DNA of 64,000 nucleotides from the NCBI RefSeq assembly GCF_036370855.1, contig NC_088099.1, positions 27,371,501 through 27,435,500 on the forward strand, written 5' to 3'. The DNA is from Dromaius novaehollandiae (Eukaryota > Chordata > Aves > Casuariiformes > Dromaiidae). The position numbers were made by a program, and so were the translations under genes. Shown piece after piece: positions 1 through 12,600 of this stretch. The notes under the pieces are model-generated. The model had not been told where the DNA came from. It saw only the letters and a program-made list of their open reading frames with translations, and did not search any database. Each line of letters starts with the position of its first letter. Positions within the stretch are counted from its first letter, which is position 1.

Positions 1-815
1 CATGTATACAAACACATATCTATGCATAAGCTATTCAACTTTTGATTGAGTTTTAATGCTCATGAAGAGTCTGAATGACAGTTCTTTAGGTCTTTTAAAG
101 TCTGCATATTGCTTAATCAACTGTGCTTCTGGTTGCCACTTGGAGGTACCTGCAATTTCAGTTTCCTTCAAAGAAAGAGATCTGTTCTCTGTGTTCTGTC
201 CTAAGACCATCAGTTCACTCCATGTTGTGCATCAAGGGACCTTCAGAGAATAAAAACATTCTGATCTGGGACTTATTGGGACTGGAAACTGCAAGTGAAA
301 GGCTGTGTATCTCAGGAATCTGAACTATTCCATATGTCAACAGTATTTGAAGAGCCACGTGTGCGTCACGTTCTTGTTTGCAAGCTAATTAGATTACTTG
401 TTTTGAAAGATGGATTAATGAATTAATCACAGGGTGTGGTGGATGTTTTTTCTTAATGCTCTGAGATGAATTTAATCTCGGGGGGGTTCTTCTATGTATG
501 ATTCATTTCAGAACTGGAAAACACAGAGTGGAAATGTGAAAGTGATAGACATTTTTAAAAATGAAAATGATAACCACTGCCATCTTTGGTATAGCAAGTT
601 TTCTTTTATGTTATCTAAAGTTGTAGATAGTACTAGCAACTGTGAAAAGAGGGCATGATATGAAAGGTTTCTGTTTAATAAATCAGAGCTGAATGGCACA
701 GGGTGTGGTTTTGGTTACGCAAAATGTCAACAGACGGGTTTCTGGTTTGCAAAACTGAAAGCAGGTGGTTCACTTCTTGGTATCTTCTTGCACTACAGCA
801 TTAATGGAAATCTAC

Positions 816-831
816 TTTTTTTTTTTTTTTT
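816..831. repeat. Poly(T) run, 16 T
   Basis: An uninterrupted homopolymer in intergenic DNA. On the minus strand it reads as an A-tract, but no retroposon body is recognisable beside it. Confidence 0.85.
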
Positions 832-1539
832 GCCTTTATTCAAATTAATTACATTTTGGGCAGCTCCTGATGTTATAAAAGTCATTGACCCAAATTCATT
901 GACCCAAAGACAGAGGCCAGCAGACATTGGGATCTGGCTGTGGATTCTGCATAGAGGAAGACACTCATTTCTGGCCTACTCAGAAGCTATACTAGGCCAG
1001 ACGTTTATATATGTATGTGCCTTTCCATTTCTTTTCCTTGTTTTCAGCTTTACAATTCTAGATAGCTCTAGTGGGTCAAATTCTGAATGTCCTTTTCTTC
1101 GTCACCTAAGTCCCTGAGCACTGTCTAGTGGGATCCATGGCACCTGACACACAGGACATGAAAGAGGCCAAATGTTAGGTGATGCCAAAGCATGCAGTTC
1201 TGAGCAGGACAATTTGTATGAACTATGAACAATCTGGTCTTCTATCACCTTTGAAAATGAAAGGTGGAGCCAGATTTTTAAATATATTTACCTAAATAAA
1301 GACATAGATACATGACTACGGAGGTTTTGAAAAAGTGTCTTGAAAAATTGCTGTTAGATCAATCAGAGTTAAACTGCTAGGCACTTTTTAAAATCTCACT
1401 AATCATTTATCTGAAAAATCAGGGATCAGATACCTTCACAAATGCAGTCTTTGTTTTCTAAGCTGCTCTGTTTTTATCTTCAATGTGCTAGACACTCTCT
1501 ATATAGATACAGGATATGAAGTTCCTTTCCTCACAGCCG

Positions 1540-1560
1540 TTTTTTTTTTTTTTTTTTTTT
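1540..1560. repeat. Poly(T) run, 21 T
   Basis: This is the longest homopolymer noticed in the window. It could be the reverse complement of a retroposon poly(A) tail, but the minus-strand sequence next to it is not recognised as any element. Confidence 0.85.
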
Positions 1561-2396
1561 AACCCCTTTGTTACTGAAACTGAGGAAAGGACAATGACCA
1601 AAGTACAGGCTGCAAAATCTGTGTTAGTAGTAAAGGAGACATTGTGCAAACCAAATACATCCAATATTGTGTCTTTGACACAAGGCAGAGTTTCCACGGC
1701 AGTTGATTAGGAAAATAACAATTTTTTTCTGAAAATTGAGTGACTGTTAAATGGAAACTAAATAGACAAAACATACAGAAAAATTAAGTCCTAGTCATGT
1801 TTCAAGGTGCGAGTATCCAAACATCTGAAATAGAATAGGAGTAAGTTGTACAACAGTGAATGCACTTTAGCAATAATGCATACCATTGCTTGATTTGTCT
1901 TTAATTATGCATTGCAATTTCTCTTCTCATCTGTTCAATCTGAATGCAATAAAATAGTGAAATCACTCAGTGGAGCAAAACTCTTCAAGTTGTGCCTTGG
2001 TGCACCTTACAGAGCATTGACTCCAGTGAGCTGATATTTATTGCATTAGCTGGAAAACAAAACAGACATTGTTTTATGTTTTTGTATGTTTGATGGAGAA
2101 AAATATTATCATTAGGCTTTTGCTGAGTATAGTGATACACTTCAAAGGTCTATTAATACTATGTGCTTTCACCTGAGAGGCCAGACAGCTGTTTGGATTT
2201 CTTCTCTCTTTATGTTTGTACATTAGCTGGTGTATGATAGTGCTGTAATATGACCATGTGGCCAAAAAGTTTTTCATGCAATGCTCAGAGGGTGTAAACC
2301 AATATTATTCTGTATGGTAAAATATGCAGCTTTGACCATTGGGATACAGTGTAACGCACAGAAGGCACGGTGGGGTGGATTTGCTGGAAGGAACAG

Positions 2397-2700
2397 GGAA
2401 GTAGGCGAGGCTCACACCCAGGCTGATGGGCAGGCGGCATGGCACGATGGGAGCCCCCGGCTCCCTTCAGACCTCCCCAGACCAGCCCTGAGCAACGCAC
2501 GTGCTGTGACCCTCTCTGTGCGTTGCATCCTTTGCTCCGTTACTCTGGCCCGTGCAACCGGAGCGGCCGTGGGGCAGGGCTGCCCCAGCACGCAGCTGGC
2601 TGCCCGCAGCGTGGCATGGTGCCTCCATCCATCTGGGCACACAGCAGGGGAGGGATTTCCCCAGGTAATGGCAAGGTGGAGTACCCCAGCCTCCCCGAAA
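2397..2700. other. GC-rich patch in AT-rich intergenic DNA
   Basis: About 300 bases are clearly richer in G and C than their surroundings, with several CpG dinucleotides. The patch keeps a frame open on both strands, which is expected of GC-rich DNA with few stop codons. No protein family, splice pattern or promoter element is recognised. It may be a distal regulatory element or an eroded repeat. Confidence 0.45.
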
Positions 2701-2835
2701 GATGGACTCAGTTGGACCCTGGATCTTTCTGTGGTGTCCTCAAACACTTATTTGCACTTCCTCAGCTCAGCTAGCCTTACTTCTAGCATTATTTTACTCT
2801 TCACTTCAGAGGGTAGCTCATACTTGTTGAATCAT

Positions 2836-2905
2836 CAAAAAAGTTTGGCTGAAAAGGACCTCTGGAGGTCATCTGGTCCAACCCTCACTTCTAAACAACA
2901 GCTTC
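2836..2905 (-). mobile_element. CR1-like LINE 3' fragment (remnant)
   Basis: The plus strand shows the pattern 'aaaaggacctctggaggtca' followed by 'tctggtccaaccctc'. This closely resembles the reverse complement of the conserved 3' part of avian CR1 elements, commonly seen as GGAAGGGACCTCTGGAGATC and a following CTAGTCCAACCC. The element would therefore lie on the minus strand. Only about 70 bases are recognisable, and no reverse transcriptase or terminal short repeat is preserved. The identification is from memory of the CR1 consensus. Confidence 0.65.
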
Positions 2906-5900
2906 TAAGAAAACTGTCAGGTCTTGGGTTTTCTGGAGGCTGCATGAACATTATGTGGGCAGAGAGTGTCAGAAAGGGTAAAGCAGGAAAAATGTGTAAA
3001 GAGCCAGATAGGGCTCTCTCCTCCTTCCAACTTCGGATTTCCTAACTATGCACCACAATGAGCATCACTGAACAACTTTAAAAAATGTCTTTTGTGAACA
3101 GGAGGGAATCCGCAAGAGTTGTGATTGCTTTATTTTCCACTGATTTATCTTTCTCAAGAGTTTAAAATATGCCCTGCCTCTTTTCTCTCCATGAAGTCAT
3201 CTGAATGACTTCTCAGTGGTTTCTTGACAGGGCCAAGGATTTTAGCAATAAATAGTTTGATGGTGTTTTATTGCTCTGAGGTCCAGAGCCCCACCCTCTG
3301 GAGCTGAAACACAGCAAATTTGTGCAACACCTTTTGGTCTAAAATAAGAAAGATTTCAAGACTTTTCAGTGATAATTTGAGAAAAAAATAAAACAAAAAG
3401 AGCTTTTTAAAGAAGAAAGACTCAAAGCTAAATGCAATTAAGTGCTCACTATCACATTCAAAAGCATAATTCTATTTGCTAGGCATAGAAATATTAACAA
3501 GTCTGTTCAAAAACTTGGCAACAAAGAGTTTGATGTTTCTCTAACAGCTCCACTTCAACAGATTTGCAAAGAGCCTCTTTATTGTATATCTGGAGATCAA
3601 GAGCACCTTTCCATCAGCATAACTGTGGAGTATAGTCTGTAATTTTTTCAGTCTCAGTTTTAAAAGGAAAATACAAAAATTGAAAAAAATGATTTACATT
3701 TTACTTCAATCGTCTTTACTTTTTTTCAGGTGCTTGTGGCTTTAGATATTCCATGAAAATAAGAATTTATTGAAATTTACAATGTACTTTTTTATCACAG
3801 CTCAGATTAACTCAGACTAAAAAGATATAAAATTGATATTATAAGATCAGTTAAGGAGCCCAGTTTAATTGCCGGCACAAAAGTGACACGTAGATTAGGT
3901 ATCTGCTAACCTTTGATATATCAGAAGGAATATTCAAGCTACTTGATGAATTTTAACAAAACTGAGTAGATTTAAAAATTCCTCCTTCATTATAAACCAA
4001 TCTCTGTGTATCTCAATATTACCTTATATTCTATCACTGGAGAGTCTTGAAAATGATGTTAAAGCTACGGATTTTTTAAAGCTGGAGAGAATGATCCCTG
4101 ATAAAACCTAAACAAGGAAATACCTTTACTGTTAAGACAGAGATTTTCTAGTGTTTTCATATGATAGGCTTAATAGCAGTTTTGGTCCTATTCCTATTTG
4201 GACATATACTGGAGTAAAGAATCGAGTTAATGTTTCCTTTCCCAGCTGAAAGGAACATATTGCTCCACTAGAGAACACAAACACTCGCATTGTACATCCA
4301 GAAATTGTGTGGGTGCTGAAATAAAGCTAGGAATTTTTTTTTGCAAATTCACAAAGAAGAGCTCAGACAAAGCAGCTGTACATGCTGCTGCATGAAGAAC
4401 CCTGAACTGTGCAAGACAGCTTTTCTGCATGTAAAGAAGGTTATGGCAGCCTATGAACTTGCTCCAGGTGTTGCTGAAATTGTTGGTGGAGTCCCATGGG
4501 CTGGCACAGTGGGAACTGTACAGACTCCCTGTAATGAAGCGCATCAGCCTGTATCCCTATAAGAGTAGTAAATACCATTTGTCATCACTGTTTTTATCAT
4601 CAGATTTCCCTTCCACTTTTAGACAGAAAAGGGGAAAAAAAGTCTTGCAACTCTTGCTACTTTCTACTGAAGGCATTTTTACAAAGAATTCATTTTAAAC
4701 ATCAGGCAAACTCCAGATTTCTCCTTATTGACAACTACTGTTACGATGGCAAGCATGATCCTGGTTTGATAATGGGCTTTTTAATCTCTTTTATCTCTTG
4801 ACTTCTTAAATAACTTTTATTAGTATAATATATCCTCCTTAACTTACTTCCCACACACAGAGGAAAATACTCCAGAGAGAATAGTGTTCATATGCATTTA
4901 TTAATTACTGGAAGTTTTATTATTGCATTTCATACACTAGGCCTTAAAAACATTAATCATGCATTATCCCATTAGAAAAGATTCTGCACACTTGCTAAGT
5001 GCGTAGTACCTTACCTCCAAGAAAGCTCACTGAGCAAAAAGTTACAATTCAGCTGGAGGATGTATGAAAGAATTTAACCTGTAGTTAGTATGTTAAGGCC
5101 TTTACTAGGGATCTAGCATGAGAAACTATTAGGCCTAATATCACTGTATGTTCATCAGCTTGAAACTGGGCCCCACCAGGTTAGAAAACGTGATCTACGT
5201 TGAGTTCCAGTTGTATTTAAAACTCTTCACACACAAGAGTTAAGGACCTAATACACTGTGCCTCAAGGAGTGTCCATTTTGTCAATATTCATCTGAAATT
5301 ACTGTCACTGTTGCCAGTACAGAGGGAATCTTTATTAAAAGAGACTTGTTTTATTCATACGTAATAGATAGAATGTTTTACTTTACATAAATTAGTCTTT
5401 AACTTGTCCAAATGATCTCTCTCTCTTTTTTGACTAGTTCAGACATTGTTCAGACATTTGGAAATCGCAGCTCATGATCACATCACTTGCCTACTACCTC
5501 AGACAGCATGCTTTTATACTTCTTGTTTACATGGATTTTTTTTAATGTCATTGCTGTTCTTTAGGCTATATATACTATGATTAACACCCCTTCTCCTCAG
5601 CAATTAAGAAACTTCTCAGATGACAGAAATTACTTTACAGGACCACCATACACTGAAAAATTAGGCTTGCTTCAAAAGAAGCAAGAATCTCTGCGCTAAC
5701 TGTCACCAGTGATAGTTATGCAAAATAATTTAAAGCATTCTAGAAAGATAACGAGGGAGATATTGCTTTCAGTAACACTAATGTAAATGCATAATAATTC
5801 TTCTGGCACATCTGCATTGTGGTTCTTCCAGATTTACATCACCATAGTTAGATTGAATTTATCTAGTAGAACAGATTACTTATCACTGTCTGGATCATGA

Positions 5901-8561
5901 AGAGCTGCCCTCAGCAATACAGCTGACTTTAAAGCTTAGAGACCAAATCTTCCACATGTGTTCCAAGATGAAAGTTCACTGATTTTTTTTTAATGTGGAC
6001 CATTGTGTCTAATAAAAGATTGTTCAGTAAAATGTTCCACATTTTTCCCACCTCCACAGATGATGAGAATCAATAGAAATGGGGACATTTATAGCAGTTA
6101 GAAATCTGACTCAAGGAATACAATCTGAACTGATTGCCATTTTGCTCCTAAAGTACAGAATTATGAGAAAGTCATTTATTAGTGCCAGGCATTGTTAAAA
6201 TGAGATGTGATGAAAGAAAATTCTGCTTGCCAGCGTTAAGCCTGTGGGTAAAAAAAGTTATGTGTTTCCACATGGATTTTCTTATTTTCTCTTTATGAAG
6301 CTTTAAATTCCACTGAAATATAAGGAAAGATGAAGCCACTCTCCTACTCCTGGAATATTTTACAAAGCAATATGAGATTCTTCTTGAATTCCCTGAGTGG
6401 TGCCACAGAGTCAGGATGAAGAACCAGTTTAAATTTTCATTTTTATAAAGTCTTTGATATATTCCTTCACAAGACACTGCTAAGAAAAGAAGTGAAATTA
6501 TGGATTGGAATGGAAAGTTAGACAACAATGACCTTATTTGTAATGGATTTTAGTTAAATATGCTTATTTCAGCAACTGATGTTCAGCAGCAGGTGTGACT
6601 GTCCCATGCAAACCACTGGTCATGAGTTTCAGTGGAAGTTTACCTATGCAAGACAAGATGAACCCTACTGATTATAATCACTGCTTCCCTCCTCTGCAAT
6701 AGAAATTTGCACTGTGACACACTATACCATTTGCTGGACACTGGCTACTATAATAAAGGTTAATTTGCAGGATGCTGTGGGCCACATTAACTTTCAGTGT
6801 AGCAAAATGCTAACAGTTGACCCAACCTTGGGCTATTGTTGTTTCATCAGCAAACTGAAAAAGGAAGTAAGTCATGAGTCATATAAAATGCTGTAGATGA
6901 TAGAGAATTATTTAGATTAGTCAAAGCCACAGGAGTCTGGAGGGATATTAGAGTAACCTAAGAACATTAAGCAAAGCAGTGCAGTGGCAGCTGAAATTCA
7001 ATGTAGATAAATAAGAGATTAAGGTATTTACCTGGAAAGAAGGACAAATTATACAAAGTGGAATAGCTTCACTAAGAGATTGAAAGAAACTCCTGTGGCC
7101 TTCTCCTGTTCCCACAGTCCTCCAGAACATGGTTGTCAGGGCACCCTGCAAGAATTATAGCTGTTTTAGACTAAATTCCTGTTTGATATCAGGTAGATAA
7201 GGGATTCAAATTCAGGCCTCTGATATTTCACTGAGTGCCCTAGGAACGAGCCCTTGGATTTTGAATGATGCTTTTATACAAGAAAAGAGAAAGCATGTGG
7301 GGCAGCCGCATTATGAGAGACATTAGAAAAGTGGCCACTGCTGCATTCTGGGGGAGTCCAGCCCATAAAAAATGCTCTCACTGAGCCCCTGAGGTGGAAC
7401 AAGCAGAAGAATATCAAATTCTTGGATCTCTTCCAGGTTTAGATGCTAGCTGTTATCAGATTGCCCAGACTATGTCATGAGTGACCAGGCACCTAGGAAA
7501 TTCTGAGACCTAAAAGTAGGGAGAGATGGAAATCTGGGGCTTCAGTTCCCATGTTCTCCCTGACTGCCCCTTTAAATCCCTGGTCCACTTCTGCATCTGG
7601 CCCCAAAATACTCTGTAAAAGTGTTTATGTCAAGCACCCAGAGAGATAAGAAGTAATAGTCCATTTCTCAAACATGTTACCGGATATCATACCACGCAGC
7701 GATGCTGTAAAAAGATGGCAACTCTGCCTACTTAAAAACAGCATTTAAATTGAACTGTGACTTCTGAAATGCGCCTGTGTGTCTGAACCCAGTCAGAAAG
7801 CTGCAACAAATACAGCAGGGTCTATTATTTAAATAAGCTTTTTTGAGATCAATAACCAGAGTCTAGCTGTAGAAAGACTATGGCAAGCACAGCTGACTGC
7901 TTTAATTGAAAGTCCAGGGTTGAGGGAAAAAAACAAGAAAGAAATATCTTGAGTAGTTTTCCCACCACTTTCCCTCTCTGAAATGGGGATAAGGCACATG
8001 CCTGAAAATTTTTAACTAAAAGCTAATGTAATTTCAAGCAAATCTCACTCATTTAGAAGCAAGAGGCCTTTTTGTTCATCTTCAATAAATAGAAATGATA
8101 TTAAGACAACCTAACAGCAGAGGCTATATTTATGAAATAGAAACAAGACATACTAAACTTAAATTGTCAGCAGGATAGCTGCAGTTCTAAGCAGAAATGC
8201 TGCAGATGTAATTGGTTATGCTTAAGCCAGCTATCTTCACAAATGCTATTCAGATAGCGCAACATCAAACAGGAGACCCAGCAGCAGATAATCAACTTAA
8301 CTAAGCATCCCTTGAGAACAACACCTTATGGAGCCAACTGAGCCATAACAACTGCTGGGAATGAATGAAATTGATGTAATTTACTGACTTTGTTCAAATA
8401 AAGACTTCAGTGGAGGGAAATGATTTAAGAGACAGCTAAACAGTGCTAGAGTCATAATTACTAAAGAATAAGTTTCATTAAACATATTGATCTATGCAAC
8501 TAATTCAGGATAATTAATAAAATCATATGACAGAACAAGCTCTATTTTTTCCCAAAAACAT

Positions 8562-8576
8562 TTTATTAACATTTAT
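8562..8576 (-). terminator. Candidate TFPI2 poly(A) signals
   Basis: On the minus strand two AATAAA hexamers occur at 8,562-8,567 and 8,571-8,576, about 1 kb downstream of the TFPI2 stop codon. Variant ATTAAA hexamers lie closer, near 8,931 and 9,115, and would give a shorter 3' UTR. Which is used cannot be told from sequence. Confidence 0.4.
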
Positions 8577-9577
8577 TATGAATTCATAGTAGAAAACATT
8601 GTAGGTAAAAATAATTGGGACTCAAACATGGCTCAAATAGAAAACATAAAAGAAGGTGCAATATTGTCACTGGAGGCACAATCTAACACAAGAAATAGAA
8701 TAATGCCTCAAAAGAGGGGTTACATAAGATTTGCAGAAGCTTATGCTTTTTGGCTGTTCTTCTGTAACAGCCCCTCATAAACATGAATATCAAGATCCTC
8801 AGCAGATGTACATCACTGTTGTTCCATTGAAATCAACAGAAATTTGCTGAATTTTGCCGGGTGAGGATCTGGAGTATAGTTTTGTGGAGATTTCAGGTGT
8901 CATGAAAAACTAATGCCTACATTTACATTTTAATAGTTGAGTAGCTGATTGATTGTCTTCTTCAGAGTATTTGTCGAAGCATCCCTATTCCCAATTTCCT
9001 TTTCTAGAATGAGAAAGATTTAAGCTTATACTTCTTTCATGAAGGCTTCTGAAAGCCTTGACTATAAACATGACTATAAAGAATAGTCTACCTATATGAT
9101 AGCGCCAAAGTACGTTTAATGGCAGAGCTACAAACCTCTGCGCACACCTTTGGAAGATTCCATTTCTTTAGCAAGCAGAAAATGCCAAAAAAATCCATGG
9201 CAGGGACCTTGCATTGTACTCTTCTTAGTTATACTAAGAGACTATAGATTTTACAAGTCTTAATTGATTCATAACAGCTGGAATATTCTCCCAAGGCAGT
9301 AGTAACATTCCCCCATAAAAAACATGGAAATCTAAATATTTGGTTTTTACCAAAGTATTACTGCAAATACAACAAAGCAGGAGAATGAAATTTAAGTTCA
9401 TTCTTCTTCTATTAAATGCAGTTCTTCTTTCTAAAAAGTAAGTTGGAAAAAAAGCAGTTCTGAAAGACAGAACTACTTGTTGATGTATTTGTCGATAAAA
9501 CCATGTGAAAGCTGTATTACAAAAGAGGAAAGTTAATTCAAAAGAAGGTGTTTTAAACATCCGTATGCACACCACAT

Positions 9578-9681
9578 TTAAGACTTCAGGTTATATGTCT
9601 GAGGTTTTTTAATCAGTTTCCTTATCATTTTTCTGCGGGGCAGATTTGTTGGCTTGTTGATTCTTGGTTTCTGACTCCCTG
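9578..9681 (-). CDS. TFPI2: TFPI2 coding exon 5 (basic C-terminal tail)
   Basis: The acceptor is TTATTTTCACAG, then CA completes codon 205 (Ala) and 33 residues follow before TAA at 9580-9578. The tail includes LPRRKMIRK and LIKK. It keeps the phase expected after exon 4 and has the basic character of the TFPI2 tail. A second CAG right at the acceptor offers an alternative site that would drop one residue. Confidence 0.88.
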
Positions 9682-12600
9682 CTGTGAAAATAAAGGAAGC
9701 AGTTAGGGAAACAGTATGACAAAACAGTTACCACTCTTTATTGTTTTATTTTTTTTCCTATTATGCTATTCAAGCAGTTGAGCAGATAATAACAACCATT
9801 TCAGAAGTAAAACATGTTATGGACTCCCCATTCTCACACACAAGGTTTCTAATATGTCCACCTTTGGCATTGAAATTTTACTTTGCTCTTCGTTTCCTGC
9901 ACAAGAATCAAAGTCTTTCTAGCTGTCCTAGTGTGATAGCAGAATGGAAGTCAAGACACTTCCACATCTGCAAAAAAAAAAAAAAAGAGAGAGAGATCTA
10001 TTACTATATTTCTTTGAACAACATGGGGGTAAAGTTTAAAATATACCCTTGGAAAATGAAGAGGAAAAATGATTAGGTTTCTGCACAGAACTGGGTTTCA
10101 CACAGAAGCTGTAGCGTGGCCAGAAACAGCAGTAAGGGTTATTTCAGCATGAGCTTATGAAGGCCACATGAAACATGTGCAAGTGTAGTTCAGGATACAA
10201 GTACTTTGCAAGACTGAATCTTTGCCTTTATGCTACCGATTTGCCTACATACAGAGACCCTATGGTCAATTCCCAATCCTTTCATTTTCACCACAACTTT
10301 TGTGTGTTAAGCTTATTTATTTTCTTTTCTATTTTTTGTACTTAAATGATTCAGATACCTGTTCACTCCAAAAACTATAGTCAGTTCAAACATATTTACA
10401 CAAGTAAGGTCAACTGAATTCAACCCTAGACTCGAAAAGGTAACAGGAAAGATATTAGGGATGAGAAATATGGGAGCAGAAGAGGAGAGGCTTAAGTTGC
10501 CTTAAAGATCTATTTAATGTTGCTGGACACTCCCAAGTTATAGAAATGAATATGTATAGCTCAACATTAATTGGCACTAATTAGGCCCTTAACTATGGGC
10601 TTTGGTTGACCAAGCCCTACTGAATTTTGAAATCCACAGATTGTTGAAAAAGCTTATAACTGATCCTATATGTTTTGCTATCTATTGCTCTATTTATGAG
10701 ACAGATATTTCATTACTTCTTTTTTCCACAGAAGAAAGAACTGTCAGAGTGGATGTGGCTGTGGGCGTGCAGGGGCAGAGCATGAAGGCAAGACGCAAAT
10801 TAGGTAACTCCCTTCCTTCTCTGCATGCTGAGCTGGAGCCGGGCCCCACCATCGTCCAGGAAGCCAGAGATGCAAATTAGGTAATCACAAGCATCTCAGG
10901 TAGAGCTTGTGTGCCATTAAAGATGGCATTATAATGCCATCCATTATAATACTAGAATGACAGAGACACACTCAGACTCATTGCCCACAAAAATATTGCT
11001 GCTATGAGTAACTGGCAGACAGTGTTTTTACTTCTGAGGACTGCTTGGGGTGAAATCCCAGCCATGCTGAAGTTCTCAGGCTACTGACTTTCAGCTCCAA
11101 AGTTGAAGAATCAGGCTGTTACTTTCACATTTCCTTGCTTAAATCTTTTTACTATGCATATTAAATACTACAGTCCAGGAGCATGTCCCGTCTTTACAAT
11201 GGATTTTATTTTTTGCTTTTTCTTTCCAAAGGCACATGCTAGGTGCAGCCTCAATTTTTTTCCCGTTAGTATCAATTTTTTAAATATTGTGTTTTTTCTT
11301 ACAAAGCAAGTCTGGTTCCTGAGTGCTCCTGGGATCAACATGTTTTTCTCTCTCATTGGAACAATGAGAAATGAGAACAAGCAGCAGGGAACCAAGAGAA
11401 GATGGTAACTACTTTAAAATGCCAAGGAAAAAGTAAATTGGTTTTCACAGCTCACTCTAGTCCTGCTTAAAAATATTTAAAAGAAAGAGAGACCTTGATT
11501 CTTGCAGATACTGAACAGTTTGAAGACTGATTCCTTGTGGCCTCTAGTAAGTGAATTAGAATTTTTTTGTGTGCCCTTCTCTATAATTTATTCTCAAATG
11601 ATCTTACTGTCTCACACTGCATCGTTCTTGTCAGAAGGATTTAGTGCTGCTCTTCAGTTTTCCTTGCCCTTTAAAAATACTGAGTCGAAAACACAAAAAA
11701 AACGTACATTTGTAAAAAGCCTAGCTGAGTAAAAGAACACCGAACAGTAGTTACTGGTATTTGGGTTGGCTGATCAGCTTTTGACTGAAAAAACACAAAA
11801 TCTTACCTTTTCTACAGACATTGTAGCAATCTGTTTCAGTAACAAAGTTATTGGCATTTCCACCACAGCCGGTATATTTGAAGTCCTTACATGTTTTGCT
11901 CTTGGGGTCATAGTAATAGCGAGTCACGGAAGAAGAACACAATCCTTCATCCTTTGGGCTATAGCATAAAAAGGGACCAGCTAAAAGAAAAAAAAATGAG
12001 AAAGAGAGAGAGAGAAAAAAAAAAATTAGGTAATCTCTATGTTTGGCTTCTTAAAATCCACCCTACAGCAAATTTTGCAGATAAACAGCTCTTGTTCCCA
12101 CTGAAATGCCATGACTGTTATCAATGACTTCAGAGCCTTACTACACCTTATTCTCTTCAGTTATGAATTCGCAGACAGCAACAGACAGTCCCTAAAATAG
12201 TATTACTAGTGCACAAATGAAATTCAGCAGCTTTCCCCATCTGTGGTGCTATACACTTGACAGCTGAGCTATTCAAATAATCTTGACCAAAGTCCAATTC
12301 CATATATGTAGGAATATAATAATGATTCCAAAGGAACTACCTCTGTAGATGATAAAGGTAGTATTTTATTTATCCTTTACATGATTTTGACAGCAAGTCC
12401 TGTCTATAAATTAATCTCTTGCAGCAAAAAATGCAAAACTCACCATTTTCCTCACAAGAATCATGTTACCTTTTCTCTCAGCAAAATTTTACTTTTGTTG
12501 CTGGAAACCTTTTACCAATTTATTGCACATGCAAGAAGGAAACTAAAAATAATTTAGCTTTTGCCTAAGAAAATGTTGCCAATCTGTCATCAGCCAAAAA

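Larger units (their letters stand above)
1..8540. other. Intergenic DNA downstream of TFPI2, no gene recognised
   Basis: This AT-rich stretch has many short open frames but none with a recognisable protein family, and none flanked by convincing splice sites in a consistent frame. It contains T-runs, a GC-rich patch near 2.4-2.7 kb and a CR1-like remnant near 2.84 kb, listed separately. By synteny with mammals the next gene on this side would be CALCR at a distance; I see no CALCR exon. Regulatory elements cannot be excluded by reading alone. Confidence 0.6.
9682..11806 (-). other. TFPI2: TFPI2 intron 4
   Basis: This 2.1 kb intron contains an A15 run followed by GA repeats at 9,972-9,996 and a repeated 13-mer with an octamer motif near 10.8 kb. 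No nested gene was recognised. Confidence 0.85.

Noticed and set aside
2281-3045. 254-residue open frame, long for intergenic DNA
   Set aside because: It runs through a GC-rich patch and the CR1-like remnant, has no recognisable family, and overlapping frames are open on the other strand.
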